Part shown: positions 1 to 10,804 of the stretch, piece by piece
Numbering within the stretch: position 1 is the first letter of the stretch
How the letters are laid out: each line of letters begins with the position of its first letter
DNA from: Shouchella oshimensis
GTDB lineage: Bacteria; Bacillota; Bacilli; Bacillales; Bacillaceae_D
Direction of reading: 5' to 3'
Assembly (NCBI RefSeq): GCF_002019765.1
Contig: NZ_KV917380.1
Location: 2,576,667 to 2,640,666, forward strand
DNA: 64,000 nt
Position numbers and translations under genes: made by a program
The notes under the pieces: generated by a model
Databases searched by the model: none
What the model was told of the DNA's origin: nothing
Seen by the model: the letters and a program-made list of their open reading frames with translations, nothing else

Positions 1-915
1 TCCAGGAAAACCAACAATCACATCAGACGTAATCGCTAAGCGTGGCAAAACGGCTTTTAGCTTTGTAATTCTTTCCGCAAATGCAGCCATTGTATATTTA
101 CGGCGCATTCTCTTTAAAACAGTATCAGAGCCAGATTGAAGTGGGATATGCATGTGGCGAACAACTTTTGTTGATTTGCCGATGACAGCAATGACTTCAT
201 CAGTTAATTGACTCGCTTCAATGGAAGATATTCGAATTCGTTTTAAGCCGCTAACTGTTTCTAAATCTTCTAGCAAACGGGCAAGACTATAGTCTTTTAA
301 ATCTTCGCCGTATCCACCTGTATGGATCCCTGTTAAAACAATTTCTTTGTAGCCTGCTTCCACAAGCTGTGTCGCTTGACGTACAACTTCTTCAGGATCA
401 CGAGAACGCATTAACCCTCGTGCCCACGGAATAATGCAGAATGTGCAGAAATTATTACAGCCTTCTTGAATCTTTAACGATGCTCTTGTACGATCTGTAA
501 ATGAAGGAACGTCTAGTTCTTCATAGACTCTTGTTTTCATAATGTTGCCGACGCCGTTAATAGGCTGACGTTCTTTTTTGAACTGTTCAATATAGGTAAG
601 CATCTTTGGTCGATCTTGGGTACCTACAACAACGTCAACACCTGGAATCGCCATAATCTCAGCTGGAGATGTTTGCGCGTAACAGCCTGTTACACAAATA
701 ACAGCATCGGGATTTTTACGAATGGCTCGGCGAATGACTTGTCTACTCTTTTTATCCCCTGTATTGGTTACAGTACATGTATTGATAACATATACATCTG
801 CTGTTTCTTCGTAATCTACTTTTTCATATCCTTCTTGCTTAAACAGCTGCCAGATAGCCTCTGTTTCGTAATGATTCACTTTACAACCTAGTGTATGAAA
901 CGCAACGGTTGACAT
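1..915 (-). CDS. mtaB: tRNA (t6A37) methylthiotransferase MtaB, 3' end cut by window
   Basis: This radical-SAM enzyme adds a methylthio group to t6A at position 37 of ANN-decoding tRNAs, giving ms2t6A. The ATG at 915 begins MSTVAFHTLGCKVNHYE, the UPF0004 N-terminal domain with its first cluster cysteine. Further conserved cysteines lie in VINTCTVTN and VTGCYAQ. The radical-SAM triad is visible as CNNFCTFC, encoded near 445-460. The frame is open to base 1, so 305 codons are present and the C-terminus (TRAM region) is missing. It is the last gene of the dnaK-prmA-rsmE-mtaB group typical of Bacillus (yqeV). Identification is firm; only the 3' end is unseen. Confidence 0.93.
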   Translation of the reverse strand, partial: MSTVAFHTLGCKVNHYETEAIWQLFKQEGYEKVDYEETADVYVINTCTVTNTGDKKSRQVIRRAIRKNPDAVICVTGCYAQTSPAEIMAIPGVDVVVGTQDRPKMLTYIEQFKKERQPINGVGNIMKTRVYEELDVPSFTDRTRASLKIQEGCNNFCTFCIIPWARGLMRSRDPEEVVRQATQLVEAGYKEIVLTGIHTGGYGEDLKDYSLARLLEDLETVSGLKRIRISSIEASQLTDEVIAVIGKSTKVVRHMHIPLQSGSDTVLKRMRRKYTMAAFAERITKLKAVLPRLAITSDVIVGFPG

Positions 916-925
916 TTAGTTCACC

Positions 926-1672
926 TCATAATTCTACTTGATAAGAGAGTGCGGCTAGCATATATAAACTTGCCGTTTCCGTTCTAAGAATTCTTGGACC
1001 TAAGCTACAAGGAATGGCTCCAGCTTGTGTTAATTGATCCACTTCTTGTCTTGCCATTCCCCCTTCTGGGCCGACAATGATTAATACACGCATTCCAGAT
1101 GCTACTTTCTCTAGTTGCTCCTTTAATACGCTTTTTCCACCTTTTTTTGCCTCATCTTCATCACAAACTAAACAGAGATCGTAGGTATGTAAATTAGTTA
1201 CTAACGATTGTCTGTTTAAAGGGCTTAATATGGTAGGAACAGAAGAACGATGGGACTGCTCTGCCGCCTCTTTAGCGATTTTTTCAAATCGGACAAGTTT
1301 TTTTTGCATTTTTTTCTCATCCCATTTTACAATAGACCGTTCTGCAATAAAAGGAACGATTGCGTGTACGCCTAATTCTGTGGCTTTTTGAATAATGTAT
1401 TCAAACTTGTCCCCTTTTGGCAATCCTTGAGCAAGCGTAACGTATACAGGTAAATCGGTTTGTTTCGTTTCTTCGGAAAGAATGTCTCCACTCACTCTAT
1501 CTTCAGAAAGCGCTGTTATCGTCGCTACAACAGCTCGACCAGTCTCATTTACACATATGATGGCATCTCCTACCGCCATTCGCATTACTTTTCGAATATG
1601 AGCGGCATCTTCACCTGTTACCGTAACCTGTATTTCGCTCATTTGTTTATTTGCGATAAAATAACGCTGCAT
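926..1672 (-). CDS. rsmE: 16S rRNA (uracil1498-N3)-methyltransferase RsmE
   Basis: This SPOUT-family methyltransferase makes m3U1498 in 16S rRNA, using S-adenosylmethionine. The 248-residue length is normal for the family. An N-terminal PUA-like half is followed by the SPOUT half with GLPKGDKFEYIIQKATELGV, VGPEGG and the knot segment LGPRILRTETA, which binds the methyl donor. The gene starts 8 bp after the prmA stop and lies 10 bp before mtaB, so the three are probably cotranscribed. Nothing unusual was seen. Confidence 0.95.
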   Translation of the reverse strand: MQRYFIANKQMSEIQVTVTGEDAAHIRKVMRMAVGDAIICVNETGRAVVATITALSEDRVSGDILSEETKQTDLPVYVTLAQGLPKGDKFEYIIQKATELGVHAIVPFIAERSIVKWDEKKMQKKLVRFEKIAKEAAEQSHRSSVPTILSPLNRQSLVTNLHTYDLCLVCDEDEAKKGGKSVLKEQLEKVASGMRVLIIVGPEGGMARQEVDQLTQAGAIPCSLGPRILRTETASLYMLAALSYQVEL

Positions 1673-1680
1673 ACGTCACC

Positions 1681-2625
1681 TCACTCATTGACTTTCTTAG
1701 CTATAATGGCAACCCAGCCTTCTTGACGTTGAACGGCGGTAATCGTAAAGCCCGACGCTTCAATTTTATCTTTAACTAGCTGTTCTTTACGTTCAATAAT
1801 ACCTGAAGTAATAAAAGTTCCACCTGGCTTCACAACTCGATAAGCGTCATCTGTGAAGGTGACAATCACCTCTGCTAAAATGTTTGCGACAACAACATGA
1901 GCGCTATTCGCTTCGATTCCATTTAGTAAATTATTTTGCGCGATTTGAATCTTATTCTCTGCATCATTAAGCTTGAAATTTTCCCGTGCGCTCGTTACTG
2001 CAACATCATCTAAATCATAGGCATGTATCCTTTCTGCCCCTAATTTCCAGGCAGCGAGAGCGAGGACGCCTGATCCTGTTCCAACATCTATGACCGCATC
2101 ACCTTTCTTTACAGACTCTTCTAATGCTTGTAAAGAAAGTACTGTCGTTGGATGAGTCCCTGTTCCAAACGCCATGCCAGGGTCAAGTTCAATAATAAGC
2201 TCATGGTCTTTTTTATGATAGTCTTCCCAAGTAGGAACGATGACAATCTGATCCGTTACTTTAACCGGGTGGTAATATTTCTTCCATGCGTTTGCCCAAT
2301 CATCATCATTTACTTCTACATAGCCTGTTGTTCCAGGCGCAATCGGAATATCAAAAGCTACTAACCCTTTTATTCGGTCCTCCACTTCCGCAATTGTCCG
2401 TTCAAATGCATCATTCATTGGGAAATAAGCTTTCACCATCACGCCTTCTGTTGGATAATCGTCTGGAGAAAGCTCATAAACTTCACCAAACTTGACGCTC
2501 CATTCCGTAACCAAATCTTTCGGATCTTCTATCGCTACCCCAGCTGCGCCCTCTTCGTGAAGAATGTTTGAAACGGGTTCTACCGCTTCTTGCGTCGTAT
2601 GAACACGAAATTCTGCCCATTTCAT
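1681..2625 (-). CDS. prmA: Ribosomal protein L11 methyltransferase PrmA
   Basis: PrmA trimethylates ribosomal protein L11 using S-adenosylmethionine. The 314-residue protein has the family N-terminal L11-recognition domain. The class I methyltransferase fold follows, with GMAFGTGTHPTT, the glycine-rich motif I DVGTGSGVLALAA and the NILAEV motif. It follows dnaJ across a strong terminator-like hairpin (2658-2699), so it is either read through or has its own promoter. Order and size match Bacillus yqeT. Confidence 0.95.
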   Translation of the reverse strand: MKWAEFRVHTTQEAVEPVSNILHEEGAAGVAIEDPKDLVTEWSVKFGEVYELSPDDYPTEGVMVKAYFPMNDAFERTIAEVEDRIKGLVAFDIPIAPGTTGYVEVNDDDWANAWKKYYHPVKVTDQIVIVPTWEDYHKKDHELIIELDPGMAFGTGTHPTTVLSLQALEESVKKGDAVIDVGTGSGVLALAAWKLGAERIHAYDLDDVAVTSARENFKLNDAENKIQIAQNNLLNGIEANSAHVVVANILAEVIVTFTDDAYRVVKPGGTFITSGIIERKEQLVKDKIEASGFTITAVQRQEGWVAIIAKKVNE

Positions 2626-2657
2626 CTATTTATCCACCTTTTCAATTTCACTCGTAA

Positions 2658-2699
2658 AAGAAGTGAAGAAAAGGATTCCTTCTCTTCACTACCTTTTTT
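2658..2699 (-). terminator. Rho-independent terminator after dnaJ
   Basis: Arms AGTGAAGA and TCTTCACT, extended by AAGG/CCTT, flank a short loop. On the minus strand a T-rich run follows. It separates dnaJ from prmA. Confidence 0.75.
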
Positions 2700-3816
2700 A
2701 CTCGCCTTTAAATGCGCGGCGTAATTTATCAAAAAACCCATCATTTTGCTCTTCCGGGCGACCGCCACTCATACCTGCGAATTCTCTCATCAATTCTTTC
2801 TCATTTTCGTTTAACGTTTTTGGTGTTACCACTCGTACTTGTACGTGCTGATCCCCTTGGCCACGACCGTGAACATTCGGTACACCTTTACCTTTTAGTC
2901 TAAAATTCGTTCCTGTTTGTGTGCCAGCTGGAATTTTTAGCTTTATTTTCCCCGTTAACGTTGGTACTTCAATTTCGTCCCCTAATGCAACTTGTGGAAA
3001 CGTTAGTGGAACTTCACAATAAATATCTTCACCATCACGCTCAAAGAATTCGTGTTCTTTCACTTGGAATACTACATACAAGTCCCCTGCAGGACCTCCA
3101 TTTGTTCCAGCTTCTCCTTGACCAGAAACACGAAGCTGCTGTCCGTTATCAATTCCAGCAGGTACTTTGACGCTAATTTTCTTACGTTTTCGTACCTTTC
3201 CTTTACCATGGCAGGTATTACATTTATCTTTAATCATCTTTCCAGTACCTTCACAATGATTACAAACACGGCGATTTACCACACGGCCAAACGGTGTATT
3301 TTGCTCCACATTTAGCTGACCAGAACCTTTACAGTGCGAGCATGTTTCCGGCTTTGTTCCCGGCTTTGCACCGGAGCCATCACACGTTTCACAGTTCTCT
3401 TCTCGAGGAATTTCGATTTCTGTTTCTTTCCCAAAAACAGCTTCTTTAAATTCGAGTGTCATTGTGTATTGAAGATCATTCCCTTGTCTAGGGGCATTCG
3501 GATTTCTTCTTCCGCCACCTTGACCTCCGAAAAACATGTCAAAAATATCGCTAAAGCCACCAAAATCACCAGCTCCAGCCCCACCAAAACCTTGGTTTGG
3601 ATCTGTATGACCGAACTGATCGTAGTGCGCTTTCTTTTGCGGATCACTTAATGTATCATATGCTTCTTTAACTTCTTTAAATTTCGCTTCTGCACCCTCT
3701 TCTTTATTCACATCAGGGTGGTATTGGCGAGCTAATTTTCGGTATGCTTTTTTCACTTCGTCTTCAGAAGCATTTTGGCTAACACCTAACACTTCATAAA
3801 AATCTCGTTTACTCAC
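2698..3816 (-). CDS. dnaJ: Chaperone co-factor DnaJ
   Basis: DnaJ stimulates the DnaK ATPase and delivers unfolded clients. The 372-residue type I protein has an N-terminal J domain with the HPD tripeptide (YHPDVNKE), a Gly/Phe-rich linker, and four CxxCxGxG zinc repeats ([32 protein letters not shown]). A C-terminal client-binding domain follows. It is downstream of dnaK, with a terminator hairpin between them that probably lowers its expression relative to dnaK. It belongs to the CIRCE/HrcA-controlled heat-shock operon. Confidence 0.97.
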   Translation of the reverse strand: MSKRDFYEVLGVSQNASEDEVKKAYRKLARQYHPDVNKEEGAEAKFKEVKEAYDTLSDPQKKAHYDQFGHTDPNQGFGGAGAGDFGGFSDIFDMFFGGQGGGRRNPNAPRQGNDLQYTMTLEFKEAVFGKETEIEIPREENCETCDGSGAKPGTKPETCSHCKGSGQLNVEQNTPFGRVVNRRVCNHCEGTGKMIKDKCNTCHGKGKVRKRKKISVKVPAGIDNGQQLRVSGQGEAGTNGGPAGDLYVVFQVKEHEFFERDGEDIYCEVPLTFPQVALGDEIEVPTLTGKIKLKIPAGTQTGTNFRLKGKGVPNVHGRGQGDQHVQVRVVTPKTLNENEKELMREFAGMSGGRPEEQNDGFFDKLRRAFKGE

Positions 3817-3922
3817 GGTTTTCCTCCCGACTACAAAGCATTCTCGCTGCTTTACCTATTCTCACATAACGTTCATCTTATCATCAGTCAAGTCTTTCGC
3901 GCAACTGGCATAAAAGACTTCT

Positions 3923-3962
3923 TAAAAAAAAGTCAAAGCCCTTGAAACTGACTTTGACTTTT
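3923..3962 (-). terminator. Terminator/attenuator between dnaK and dnaJ
   Basis: Perfect arms AAGTCAAAG (3930-3938) and CTTTGACTT (3952-3960) are followed on the minus strand by a run of eight T. It probably reduces read-through from dnaK into dnaJ. Confidence 0.8.
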
Positions 3963-3972
3963 CTCATTACAC

Positions 3973-5808
3973 TTATTTCTTTTCGTCGTCGTTTACTTCT
4001 TCATATTCAGCATCGACAACATTATCATCCTGCTGGCTAGCGTTTTCGCCTTCAGCGCCTTGTTGTGCCTGTGCCGCTTGTGCTGCTTGCTCATACATTT
4101 TCGTAGTTAAAGCTGTGACGATTTCTTGAAGCTCGTCTTTAGCGGTTTTGATTTCTTCTTCATTATCACTTTCAAGTGCTGCTTTTAACTTATCTTTAGC
4201 AGCTTCCGCTTTTTCTTTTTCCCCTTGATCCACATTATCGCCAAGATCCGTTAATGTTTTTTCAGTTGAGAATACAAGCTGGTCTGCTTCATTGCGAAGT
4301 TCGACTTGCTCACGACGCTTCTTATCCGCTTCTGCATTTTCTTCTGCATCTTGAACCATTTTTTCGATGTCTTCATCTGATAGACCTGATGAAGATGTAA
4401 TGGTAATAGATTGCTCTTTATTTGTACCAAGATCTTTCGCTTTTACATTTACGATACCGTTCGCATCAATATCAAAGCTCACTTCGATTTGTGGAACACC
4501 ACGCGGTGCCGGTGGGATATCGTTTAACTGGAAACGACCAAGGGTTTTATTATCTGCAGCCATTTCACGTTCACCTTGAAGCACATGGATATCTACAGAA
4601 GGCTGGTTATCAGCAGCTGTTGAAAATGTTTGTGATTTAGATGTAGGGATGGTTGTATTACGCTCGATTAATTTCGTAAACACACCGCCCATTGTTTCAA
4701 TACCTAGAGATAATGGTGTAACGTCAAGTAGAACGACGTCTTTTACATCACCTGTTAAAACACCTGCTTGAATTGCAGCACCAAGTGCAACCACTTCATC
4801 AGGATTTACTCCTTTGTGAGAGTCTTTACCTGTTAAACGTTTAATTGCTTCTTGTACAGCGGGAATACGAGTAGAACCACCAACAAGAACGACTTTGTCA
4901 ATTTCAGAAGCTGAAAGACCAGCATCAGAAAGGGCACGGCGGGTCGGTGCTAGTGTACGTTCTACAAGATCACTTGAGATCTCATCAAACTTCGCACGGG
5001 TTAAGTTCATCTCTAAATGCTTTGGACCAGTAGAGTCTGCTGTAATAAACGGTAACGAAATTTGAGTTTGGGTTACGCCAGAAAGATCTTTCTTTGCTTT
5101 TTCTGCCGCATCTTTTAAACGTTGCATAGCCATTTTATCTTGTGATAAGTCAATGCCATTTTCTTTTTTGAATTCTGCTACAAGATGATCCATGATCACA
5201 TCATCAAAGTCATCTCCACCTAACTTGTTATCACCAGAAGTTGCTTTAACTTCAAAGAAACCATCGCCTAGTTCAAGAATAGATACGTCAAATGTACCAC
5301 CACCAAGGTCGTAAACAAGAATCGTTTGATCCTCTTCTTTTTCTAAACCGTATGCAAGTGCTGCAGCAGTCGGCTCATTGACAATACGATCTACTTCTAA
5401 ACCTGCAATTTTACCAGCATCTTTTGTCGCTTGACGCTGAGAATCGTTGAAGTAAGCTGGAACCGTAATAACGGCTTTCGTTACTTTCTCACCTAAATAG
5501 GCTTCAGCATCTGATTTAAGCTTCTGTAAAATGATCGCAGAAAGTTCTTGTGGAGAGTAGCTCTTACCCTCTACTTCTACTTTGTAATCAGTACCCATAT
5601 GACGCTTAATGGAGATCACTGTGTTCGGATTTGTAATCGCTTGGCGTTTCGCAACTTCTCCTACTAGACGCTCTCCATCTTTAAAAGCCACAACAGATGG
5701 TGTCGTGCGGTTACCTTCTGGATTCGGGATAACCGTTGCTTCGCCACCTTCCATTACTGCTACACATGAGTTCGTTGTACCTAAGTCAATTCCAATAATT
5801 TTACTCAT
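3973..5808 (-). CDS. dnaK: Hsp70 chaperone DnaK
   Basis: DnaK is the ATP-dependent Hsp70 chaperone of the cytoplasm. The 611-residue protein starts [18 protein letters not shown], the phosphate-1 signature of the actin-like ATPase. [12 protein letters not shown] and [13 protein letters not shown] follow. The substrate-binding domain and helical lid end in the acidic tail VVDAEYEEV, which is recognised by co-factors. A strong AGGAGG lies before the ATG. It sits between grpE and dnaJ as in all Bacillaceae and is controlled from the CIRCE site upstream of hrcA. Confidence 0.98.
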   Translation of the reverse strand: MSKIIGIDLGTTNSCVAVMEGGEATVIPNPEGNRTTPSVVAFKDGERLVGEVAKRQAITNPNTVISIKRHMGTDYKVEVEGKSYSPQELSAIILQKLKSDAEAYLGEKVTKAVITVPAYFNDSQRQATKDAGKIAGLEVDRIVNEPTAAALAYGLEKEEDQTILVYDLGGGTFDVSILELGDGFFEVKATSGDNKLGGDDFDDVIMDHLVAEFKKENGIDLSQDKMAMQRLKDAAEKAKKDLSGVTQTQISLPFITADSTGPKHLEMNLTRAKFDEISSDLVERTLAPTRRALSDAGLSASEIDKVVLVGGSTRIPAVQEAIKRLTGKDSHKGVNPDEVVALGAAIQAGVLTGDVKDVVLLDVTPLSLGIETMGGVFTKLIERNTTIPTSKSQTFSTAADNQPSVDIHVLQGEREMAADNKTLGRFQLNDIPPAPRGVPQIEVSFDIDANGIVNVKAKDLGTNKEQSITITSSSGLSDEDIEKMVQDAEENAEADKKRREQVELRNEADQLVFSTEKTLTDLGDNVDQGEKEKAEAAKDKLKAALESDNEEEIKTAKDELQEIVTALTTKMYEQAAQAAQAQQGAEGENASQQDDNVVDAEYEEVNDDEKK

Positions 5809-5825
5809 ATTTTTTCCTCCTAAGC

Positions 5826-6401
5826 CTATGAATTCACTTTAACCATTGAATGGCGAATGACACGATCTTTTAATTGATATCCTTTTTGTAGTTCAGCAAC
5901 AATTTGATTACGTTCGTAACCCTCTTCTTCTACTTGCATCACTGCTTGGTGCAAATGAGGATCAAATGTTTCTCCCTCTGTCGGAATGACCGTTACACCT
6001 TCATTTTGAAGCGCGTCTTCAATTTGTCGGTATACCATTTCCATTCCTTGAAGAAGTTGTTTTGCTTCATCACTTTGCGGCTCTACAGCAAGGGCACGCT
6101 CAAAGTTATCGAGAGCTGGTAATAACTTCTCAATTAACGTTTGAGATTTATATTTAAGTTGAGCTTCACGCTCTTCTTTTGTTCTTCTTCTGAAGTTATC
6201 ATAATCAGCTTTCGTTCGAGCGAGTCGATCATTTGCTTCTTTTAATTCTACTTCAAGAGGATGAACAACTTCAGCTTCTTGTTCTTCTTGAACATTCTCA
6301 CTCTGTTCATCCATATGTTCTTCAGAATGATTGTCTTCTACTACTTCTTCAGTGCCATGTTCTTGTTTTTCTTCAGCTTCATTTTTGTTTTGCTCTGGCA
6401 T
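5826..6401 (-). CDS. grpE: Nucleotide exchange factor GrpE
   Basis: GrpE releases ADP from DnaK. The frame opens three codons further upstream, but AGGAGG is eight bases before the ATG of [15 protein letters not shown], so the start is set there (191 residues). The N-terminus is acidic and Glu/Gln-rich. The long dimerisation helix has [22 protein letters not shown], and the beta-wing domain ends in [16 protein letters not shown], the family signature. It is the second gene of the hrcA operon. Confidence 0.96.
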   Translation of the reverse strand: MPEQNKNEAEEKQEHGTEEVVEDNHSEEHMDEQSENVQEEQEAEVVHPLEVELKEANDRLARTKADYDNFRRRTKEEREAQLKYKSQTLIEKLLPALDNFERALAVEPQSDEAKQLLQGMEMVYRQIEDALQNEGVTVIPTEGETFDPHLHQAVMQVEEEGYERNQIVAELQKGYQLKDRVIRHSMVKVNS

Positions 6402-6553
6402 CTTGTTCACCTCCTGCTAAAATCAATACTCATGTACATCTCTTGCTACCCTTCGTCAGGATATCAAAAAATGTTCACAAGACGCAATCATTGTTGCTCT
6501 TGCGTTTTTATGTATGTTAAGTAGCAGCTTATACCACTACTTAGACATGACGT

Positions 6554-7576
6554 TTAATGATCCGTTAGTAGCTTTGACATATTCTTTGATAATGAATCGA
6601 CTACTTTTAACATGCGGCGATATTCCATGCGTGTCGGACCAATGACACCTAATGTGCCGACGTGCTGCCCATTTATCGCAAAGGATGCCGTGACGATACT
6701 ACATTCATCAAGTGCCTTTAGCTGATTTTCATTTCCAATTGAAACATTTAATCCATTCACATGCTGTGTTTTCAACCAATCATAAAGCAATGTTTCTTCT
6801 TCAAGCGCTCGGTAAACCATTCTCATCTTTTCAATATCTTGAAACTCTGGCTGCTCCATTAAATTCGAGCGGCCCGAAAAGATCAGTTTTTCTGTAATAG
6901 CTGGTGAAAGTGTTGGTTCAAGCATACCTAATACTTGCTTATAATTTCTTACATGGGCTTTAAAAAGATGATTTAGTTCATGATGAATTTTCTGTTGCAA
7001 CTGTGAGAATGCCACACCACGTAACCGCTCATTTAAGAGATTGACTGTTCGTTCTAAGTCTTCTGTCGTGACATGTTCATCTAATAGCACAATATGGTTT
7101 TCAATATGACCTGTTTCACTGATTAAAATAACGATGGCTTTCATTCCCTCAAGCGGAACGATTTGAATCTTTTGCAATCGCTCATTAGACAGCTCAGATC
7201 CTAAAACAATCGACACATAGCTTGTCATTTCTGATAAAATTCGTGCCGACTCTTGGAACACTTCTTCAATCGCTTGTATTTTCGCTGAGGCAATTGTGGA
7301 CAGCCTCGAACGTTCAGCTACTGTTAATCGATGCGGAGATAGTAAATGGTCTACATAGTAACGATAGCCCTTTTGAGAAGGAACTCGTCCGGCAGAGCTA
7401 TGCGGCTTATCAAGAAAACCAAGCTCTTCCAAGTCGGCCATTTCATTCCGTATCGTTGCTGAGCTGAATTGGACATCAGCACGCTTAGAGATGCTTCTAG
7501 AACCAACTGGCTCAGCGGAACGTACATAGTCGTCAACGATTGCATGCAAGATCAAGAGTTGTCTTTCAGTTAACAT
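6554..7576 (-). CDS. hrcA: Heat-inducible transcription repressor HrcA
   Basis: HrcA binds CIRCE operators and represses the dnaK and groE operons; GroEL assists its folding. The protein has an N-terminal winged helix (LTERQLLILHAIVDDYV, then SSATIRNEMADLEELGFL) and a GAF-like dimerisation domain. A GTG three codons upstream lies within the Shine-Dalgarno sequence, so the ATG at 7576 (GGAGG plus 8 bases) is preferred, giving 340 residues. The perfect CIRCE 17 bases upstream shows autoregulation. Confidence 0.96.
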   Translation of the reverse strand: MLTERQLLILHAIVDDYVRSAEPVGSRSISKRADVQFSSATIRNEMADLEELGFLDKPHSSAGRVPSQKGYRYYVDHLLSPHRLTVAERSRLSTIASAKIQAIEEVFQESARILSEMTSYVSIVLGSELSNERLQKIQIVPLEGMKAIVILISETGHIENHIVLLDEHVTTEDLERTVNLLNERLRGVAFSQLQQKIHHELNHLFKAHVRNYKQVLGMLEPTLSPAITEKLIFSGRSNLMEQPEFQDIEKMRMVYRALEEETLLYDWLKTQHVNGLNVSIGNENQLKALDECSIVTASFAINGQHVGTLGVIGPTRMEYRRMLKVVDSLSKNMSKLLTDH

Positions 7577-7592
7577 TCCTAGCACCTCCCTG

Positions 7593-7619
7593 TTAGCACT
7601 CTATGCTGTTGAGTGCTAA
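7593..7619. promoter_or_regulatory. CIRCE operator upstream of hrcA
   Basis: TTAGCACTC, nine bases, then GAGTGCTAA: an exact match to the CIRCE consensus. HrcA binds here to repress hrcA-grpE-dnaK-dnaJ. A -35-like TTGACA on the minus strand lies upstream, read from 7658 to 7653. Confidence 0.95.
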
Positions 7620-7676
7620 TGCTATAGTTACACTATCAAAAGGCACCTCTTTTGTCAATTAAAAAACACGTTTTAA

Positions 7677-8834
7677 CTATGAATAAAGCGTCTCATCAAG
7701 TGAAGCCACAAATAATTCAAATGCTTCATTCGCTAGCAATAACCCTTCTTCTGTTAACGCAAGCGCCGTTTCTCCATCTTTAAGCAGGCCTTTCTTTACA
7801 CCTGAAGCAATCTCATATTTAAACAATTGATCCAAGTCAAACCCATAGCGCTCTTTAAAGTCTGCCTTTTTAATACCGGCTCGTTTTCTTAAACCAAGAA
7901 AGACAGCTTCCTCTAAATACTCTGCCGTTGAAACATCATGTCTGCGGTAGTGGGCAATGCCATTTTGATTGATAGCATCTATATATTTTTGAATTGGATT
8001 AATGTTTTGGTAGCGCACGCGTCCTTCGTAACCAGATGCACCAGCACCGAACCCTGCATATGACAAGTTGTTCCAGTAGACTAGATTGTGTTGGCTCTCA
8101 TAGCCAGGCTTACCAAAATTGCTCAGCTCATACTGATAAAGACCGTGAGCTTTTGTCATTTCCGTTAATAGATCATACATCGCAACGTCATCTTCTTCTG
8201 GAGGCAAAGATAACGTCCCCTTCTTTTTACGGTTGTAAAACACCGTTTGTTTCTCGACTTTTAACATGTAAGCAGAAATGTGCTCTACATCTAGTTCAAG
8301 TGCTTTTTCTAGAGACTCTTTAAAATCTGCAACCGATTGATTCGGAAGCCCCAACATTAAATCAACAGAAAGATTAGTAAATCCACTTTCTCGTGCTTTT
8401 TGAATTGCCTCATGAACCCCTTCTGGAGAATGAGTTCGTCCGATTTCCGTTAAAATCGGTTGTGAAAATGTTTGAACGCCTAAGCTTAATCGGTTTACAC
8501 CGAAACGTTTCATAACGTTAAGCCGGTCTGCTGTAGCACTATCGGGATTGACTTCGACAGACCATTCAATAAGCGCGCTTAAATTCAACTCTTTGTGCAG
8601 CGCTTGACATAACGTTTCTAGTTGTTTAGCCGTAAGTGCAGTTGGCGTTCCTCCACCAATATAAATCGTGCGAATCGGACGCTGTTCTCTAGCTTGTGGT
8701 GATAGCTGCACTTCTTTTATAAGTGCGTCAACATATGCATCGACAGGCTGGTTTTCTAGAAAGACTTTATTAAAATCACAGTAGTGACAAATATGTTCAC
8801 AAAACGGAATATGGATATAAATCGAATCCCCCAT
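7677..8834 (-). CDS. hemW: Heme chaperone HemW (radical SAM)
   Basis: HemW is a radical-SAM-fold protein that binds heme and is thought to deliver it to target proteins. It was formerly annotated as oxygen-independent coproporphyrinogen oxidase. The iron-sulfur motif CEHICHYC is near residue 13. IYIGGGTPTAL and LGVQTF follow, with the HemN C-terminal domain at the end. The open frame extends ten codons upstream, but TAGGAGG is seven bases before the ATG of MGDSIYIHIP, giving 385 residues. It follows lepA, with a terminator hairpin between them. Confidence 0.93.
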   Translation of the reverse strand: MGDSIYIHIPFCEHICHYCDFNKVFLENQPVDAYVDALIKEVQLSPQAREQRPIRTIYIGGGTPTALTAKQLETLCQALHKELNLSALIEWSVEVNPDSATADRLNVMKRFGVNRLSLGVQTFSQPILTEIGRTHSPEGVHEAIQKARESGFTNLSVDLMLGLPNQSVADFKESLEKALELDVEHISAYMLKVEKQTVFYNRKKKGTLSLPPEEDDVAMYDLLTEMTKAHGLYQYELSNFGKPGYESQHNLVYWNNLSYAGFGAGASGYEGRVRYQNINPIQKYIDAINQNGIAHYRRHDVSTAEYLEEAVFLGLRKRAGIKKADFKERYGFDLDQLFKYEIASGVKKGLLKDGETALALTEEGLLLANEAFELFVASLDETLYS

Positions 8835-8853
8835 ACCTTTACCTCCTAATAAG

Positions 8854-8883
8854 AAAAAAGCCAACTGAAATAGCCGGCTTTTT
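8854..8883 (-). terminator. Terminator between lepA and hemW
   Basis: AAAAAGCC and GGCTTTTT arms flank a 12-14 base loop, with T runs on both strands. It lies just after the lepA stop and overlaps the hemW leader. Confidence 0.65.
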
Positions 8884-8888
8884 CATTC

Positions 8889-10712
8889 TTAATCCTCGTC
8901 CATTCGTAATACTGCCATAAACGCTTCTTGAGGAACTTCAACGTTCCCGACAGCCTTCATACGTTTCTTTCCTTCTTTTTGCTTCTCTAGAAGCTTACGT
9001 TTACGGGAAATATCTCCACCGTAACATTTTGAAAGAACGTTTTTACGCATGGCTTTTATCGTCGAACGAGCAATGACTTTTGTGCCAATACTTGCTTGAA
9101 CAGGAACTTCAAATTGCTGTCGTGGAATTAATTTTTTTAATTTCTCAACAATGATTTTTCCACGTTCATAAGCAGAATCGCGATGAACAATAACAGATAG
9201 TGCATCGACTTTTTCACCATTTAACAAAATATCCATTTTCACAAGCTTAGATGCTCGATAGCCGACAAGCTCATAGTCAAAGGATGCATAGCCTTTTGTA
9301 TTAGACTTAAGCTGATCAAAAAAGTCATACACAATTTCTGAAAGTGGGATTTCATAAATGATCTGTACGCGTACTTCATCCAAGTACTGCATGTCCATAA
9401 ACACACCGCGCTTATCTTGACAGAGTTCCATTACAGCGCCAACGTAATCATTTGGGACCATAATCGTTGCTTTTACATAAGGCTCTTCAACATGATCCAC
9501 TTTTTGTGCGTCAGGCATGTTAGCTGGGTTATCAATTTTAACCGTTTCCTGATCCGTTAACGTTACATTATAAATAACAGATGGAGCTGTTGTAATTAGA
9601 GAGATACCAAACTCTCGTTCAATTCTTTCTTGTATAATCTCCATGTGTAGTAAGCCAAGAAATCCACAACGAAAGCCAAAGCCTAATGCTTGAGATGTTT
9701 CTGCCTCATATTGCAACGAGGAATCGTTTAGTTCCAAACGTTCTAGCGCTTCGCGAAGATCATTGTATTCTCCCGTATCGATTGGGTAAAGGCCGCAGTA
9801 TACCATTGGGTTCATTCTACGATAACCTGGTAATGGCTCGTCAGCCGGTGTAACTGCACTTGTAATCGTGTCCCCTACACGGGAATCCCCTACATTTTTT
9901 ATAGCTGCTGTTAAAAACCCAACATCTCCTACAGACAGTTCATCGCATTTTATCGCTTTCGGTGTAAACACACCTACTTCGTTGACTTCAAACTCTTTGC
10001 CTGTTTGCATCATGCGAATTTTTTGCCCTGGCTTAACCGTGCCTTCCACAATTCGAATGTAGGCAATAACACCTCGATATGGATCATAAAGAGAATCAAA
10101 AATAAGTGCTTTTAATGGAGCACTTGGATCTCCAGTCGGTGCCGGTACCTTTTCTACTACTTGCTCGAGAATTTCTTCAATACCGATTCCGTTTTTTGCA
10201 GATGCGAGCACAGCATCAGAAGCATCTAGCCCAATAACATCTTGAACTTCTTGCTTAACACGTTCCGGTTCTGCACTTGGCAAGTCGATTTTATTAATAA
10301 CAGGAAGAATTTCTAAATCATTATCCAACGCTAAATACACATTGGCCAATGTTTGAGCTTCAATTCCTTGCGCGCTATCAACAATTAACAGAGCACCTTC
10401 ACAAGCAGCTAAACTTCGTGAGACTTCATATGTAAAATCGACATGTCCTGGTGTATCAATTAAATGAAAGATATACTCTTCTCCGTCTTTCGCTTTATAT
10501 TTCAACTGAACCGCATTTAGTTTAATTGTAATGCCACGTTCTCTTTCAAGATCCATTGCATCAAGCGTCTGGTCTTTCATTTCTCGGTCTGTTAATGCGC
10601 CGGTTCGTTCCAATATTCGATCAGCCAGCGTTGATTTACCGTGGTCAATGTGAGCAATAATCGAGAAATTACGAATTCTGGATTGACGCTCTAAATTTTG
10701 ATCCTTTTTCAT
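8889..10712 (-). CDS. lepA: Elongation factor 4 (LepA) GTPase
   Basis: LepA is a ribosome-bound translational GTPase related to EF-G that acts on stalled or mispositioned ribosomes. The 607-residue protein has the G1 motif AHIDHGKST, the switch II motif DTPGH, the NKID motif, and the LepA-specific C-terminal domain ending in [20 protein letters not shown]. It lies between yqxA and hemW as in Bacillus. No oddities were seen. Confidence 0.97.
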   Translation of the reverse strand: MKKDQNLERQSRIRNFSIIAHIDHGKSTLADRILERTGALTDREMKDQTLDAMDLERERGITIKLNAVQLKYKAKDGEEYIFHLIDTPGHVDFTYEVSRSLAACEGALLIVDSAQGIEAQTLANVYLALDNDLEILPVINKIDLPSAEPERVKQEVQDVIGLDASDAVLASAKNGIGIEEILEQVVEKVPAPTGDPSAPLKALIFDSLYDPYRGVIAYIRIVEGTVKPGQKIRMMQTGKEFEVNEVGVFTPKAIKCDELSVGDVGFLTAAIKNVGDSRVGDTITSAVTPADEPLPGYRRMNPMVYCGLYPIDTGEYNDLREALERLELNDSSLQYEAETSQALGFGFRCGFLGLLHMEIIQERIEREFGISLITTAPSVIYNVTLTDQETVKIDNPANMPDAQKVDHVEEPYVKATIMVPNDYVGAVMELCQDKRGVFMDMQYLDEVRVQIIYEIPLSEIVYDFFDQLKSNTKGYASFDYELVGYRASKLVKMDILLNGEKVDALSVIVHRDSAYERGKIIVEKLKKLIPRQQFEVPVQASIGTKVIARSTIKAMRKNVLSKCYGGDISRKRKLLEKQKEGKKRMKAVGNVEVPQEAFMAVLRMDED

Positions 10713-10804
10713 TCGTTTGCCTTCACCCCTAAAAAACCTGCATTTACACTATCCCTTATTATAACAAGGTTAAGGCACACCAGCAATAAAAGCTTTTGAT
10801 TGAT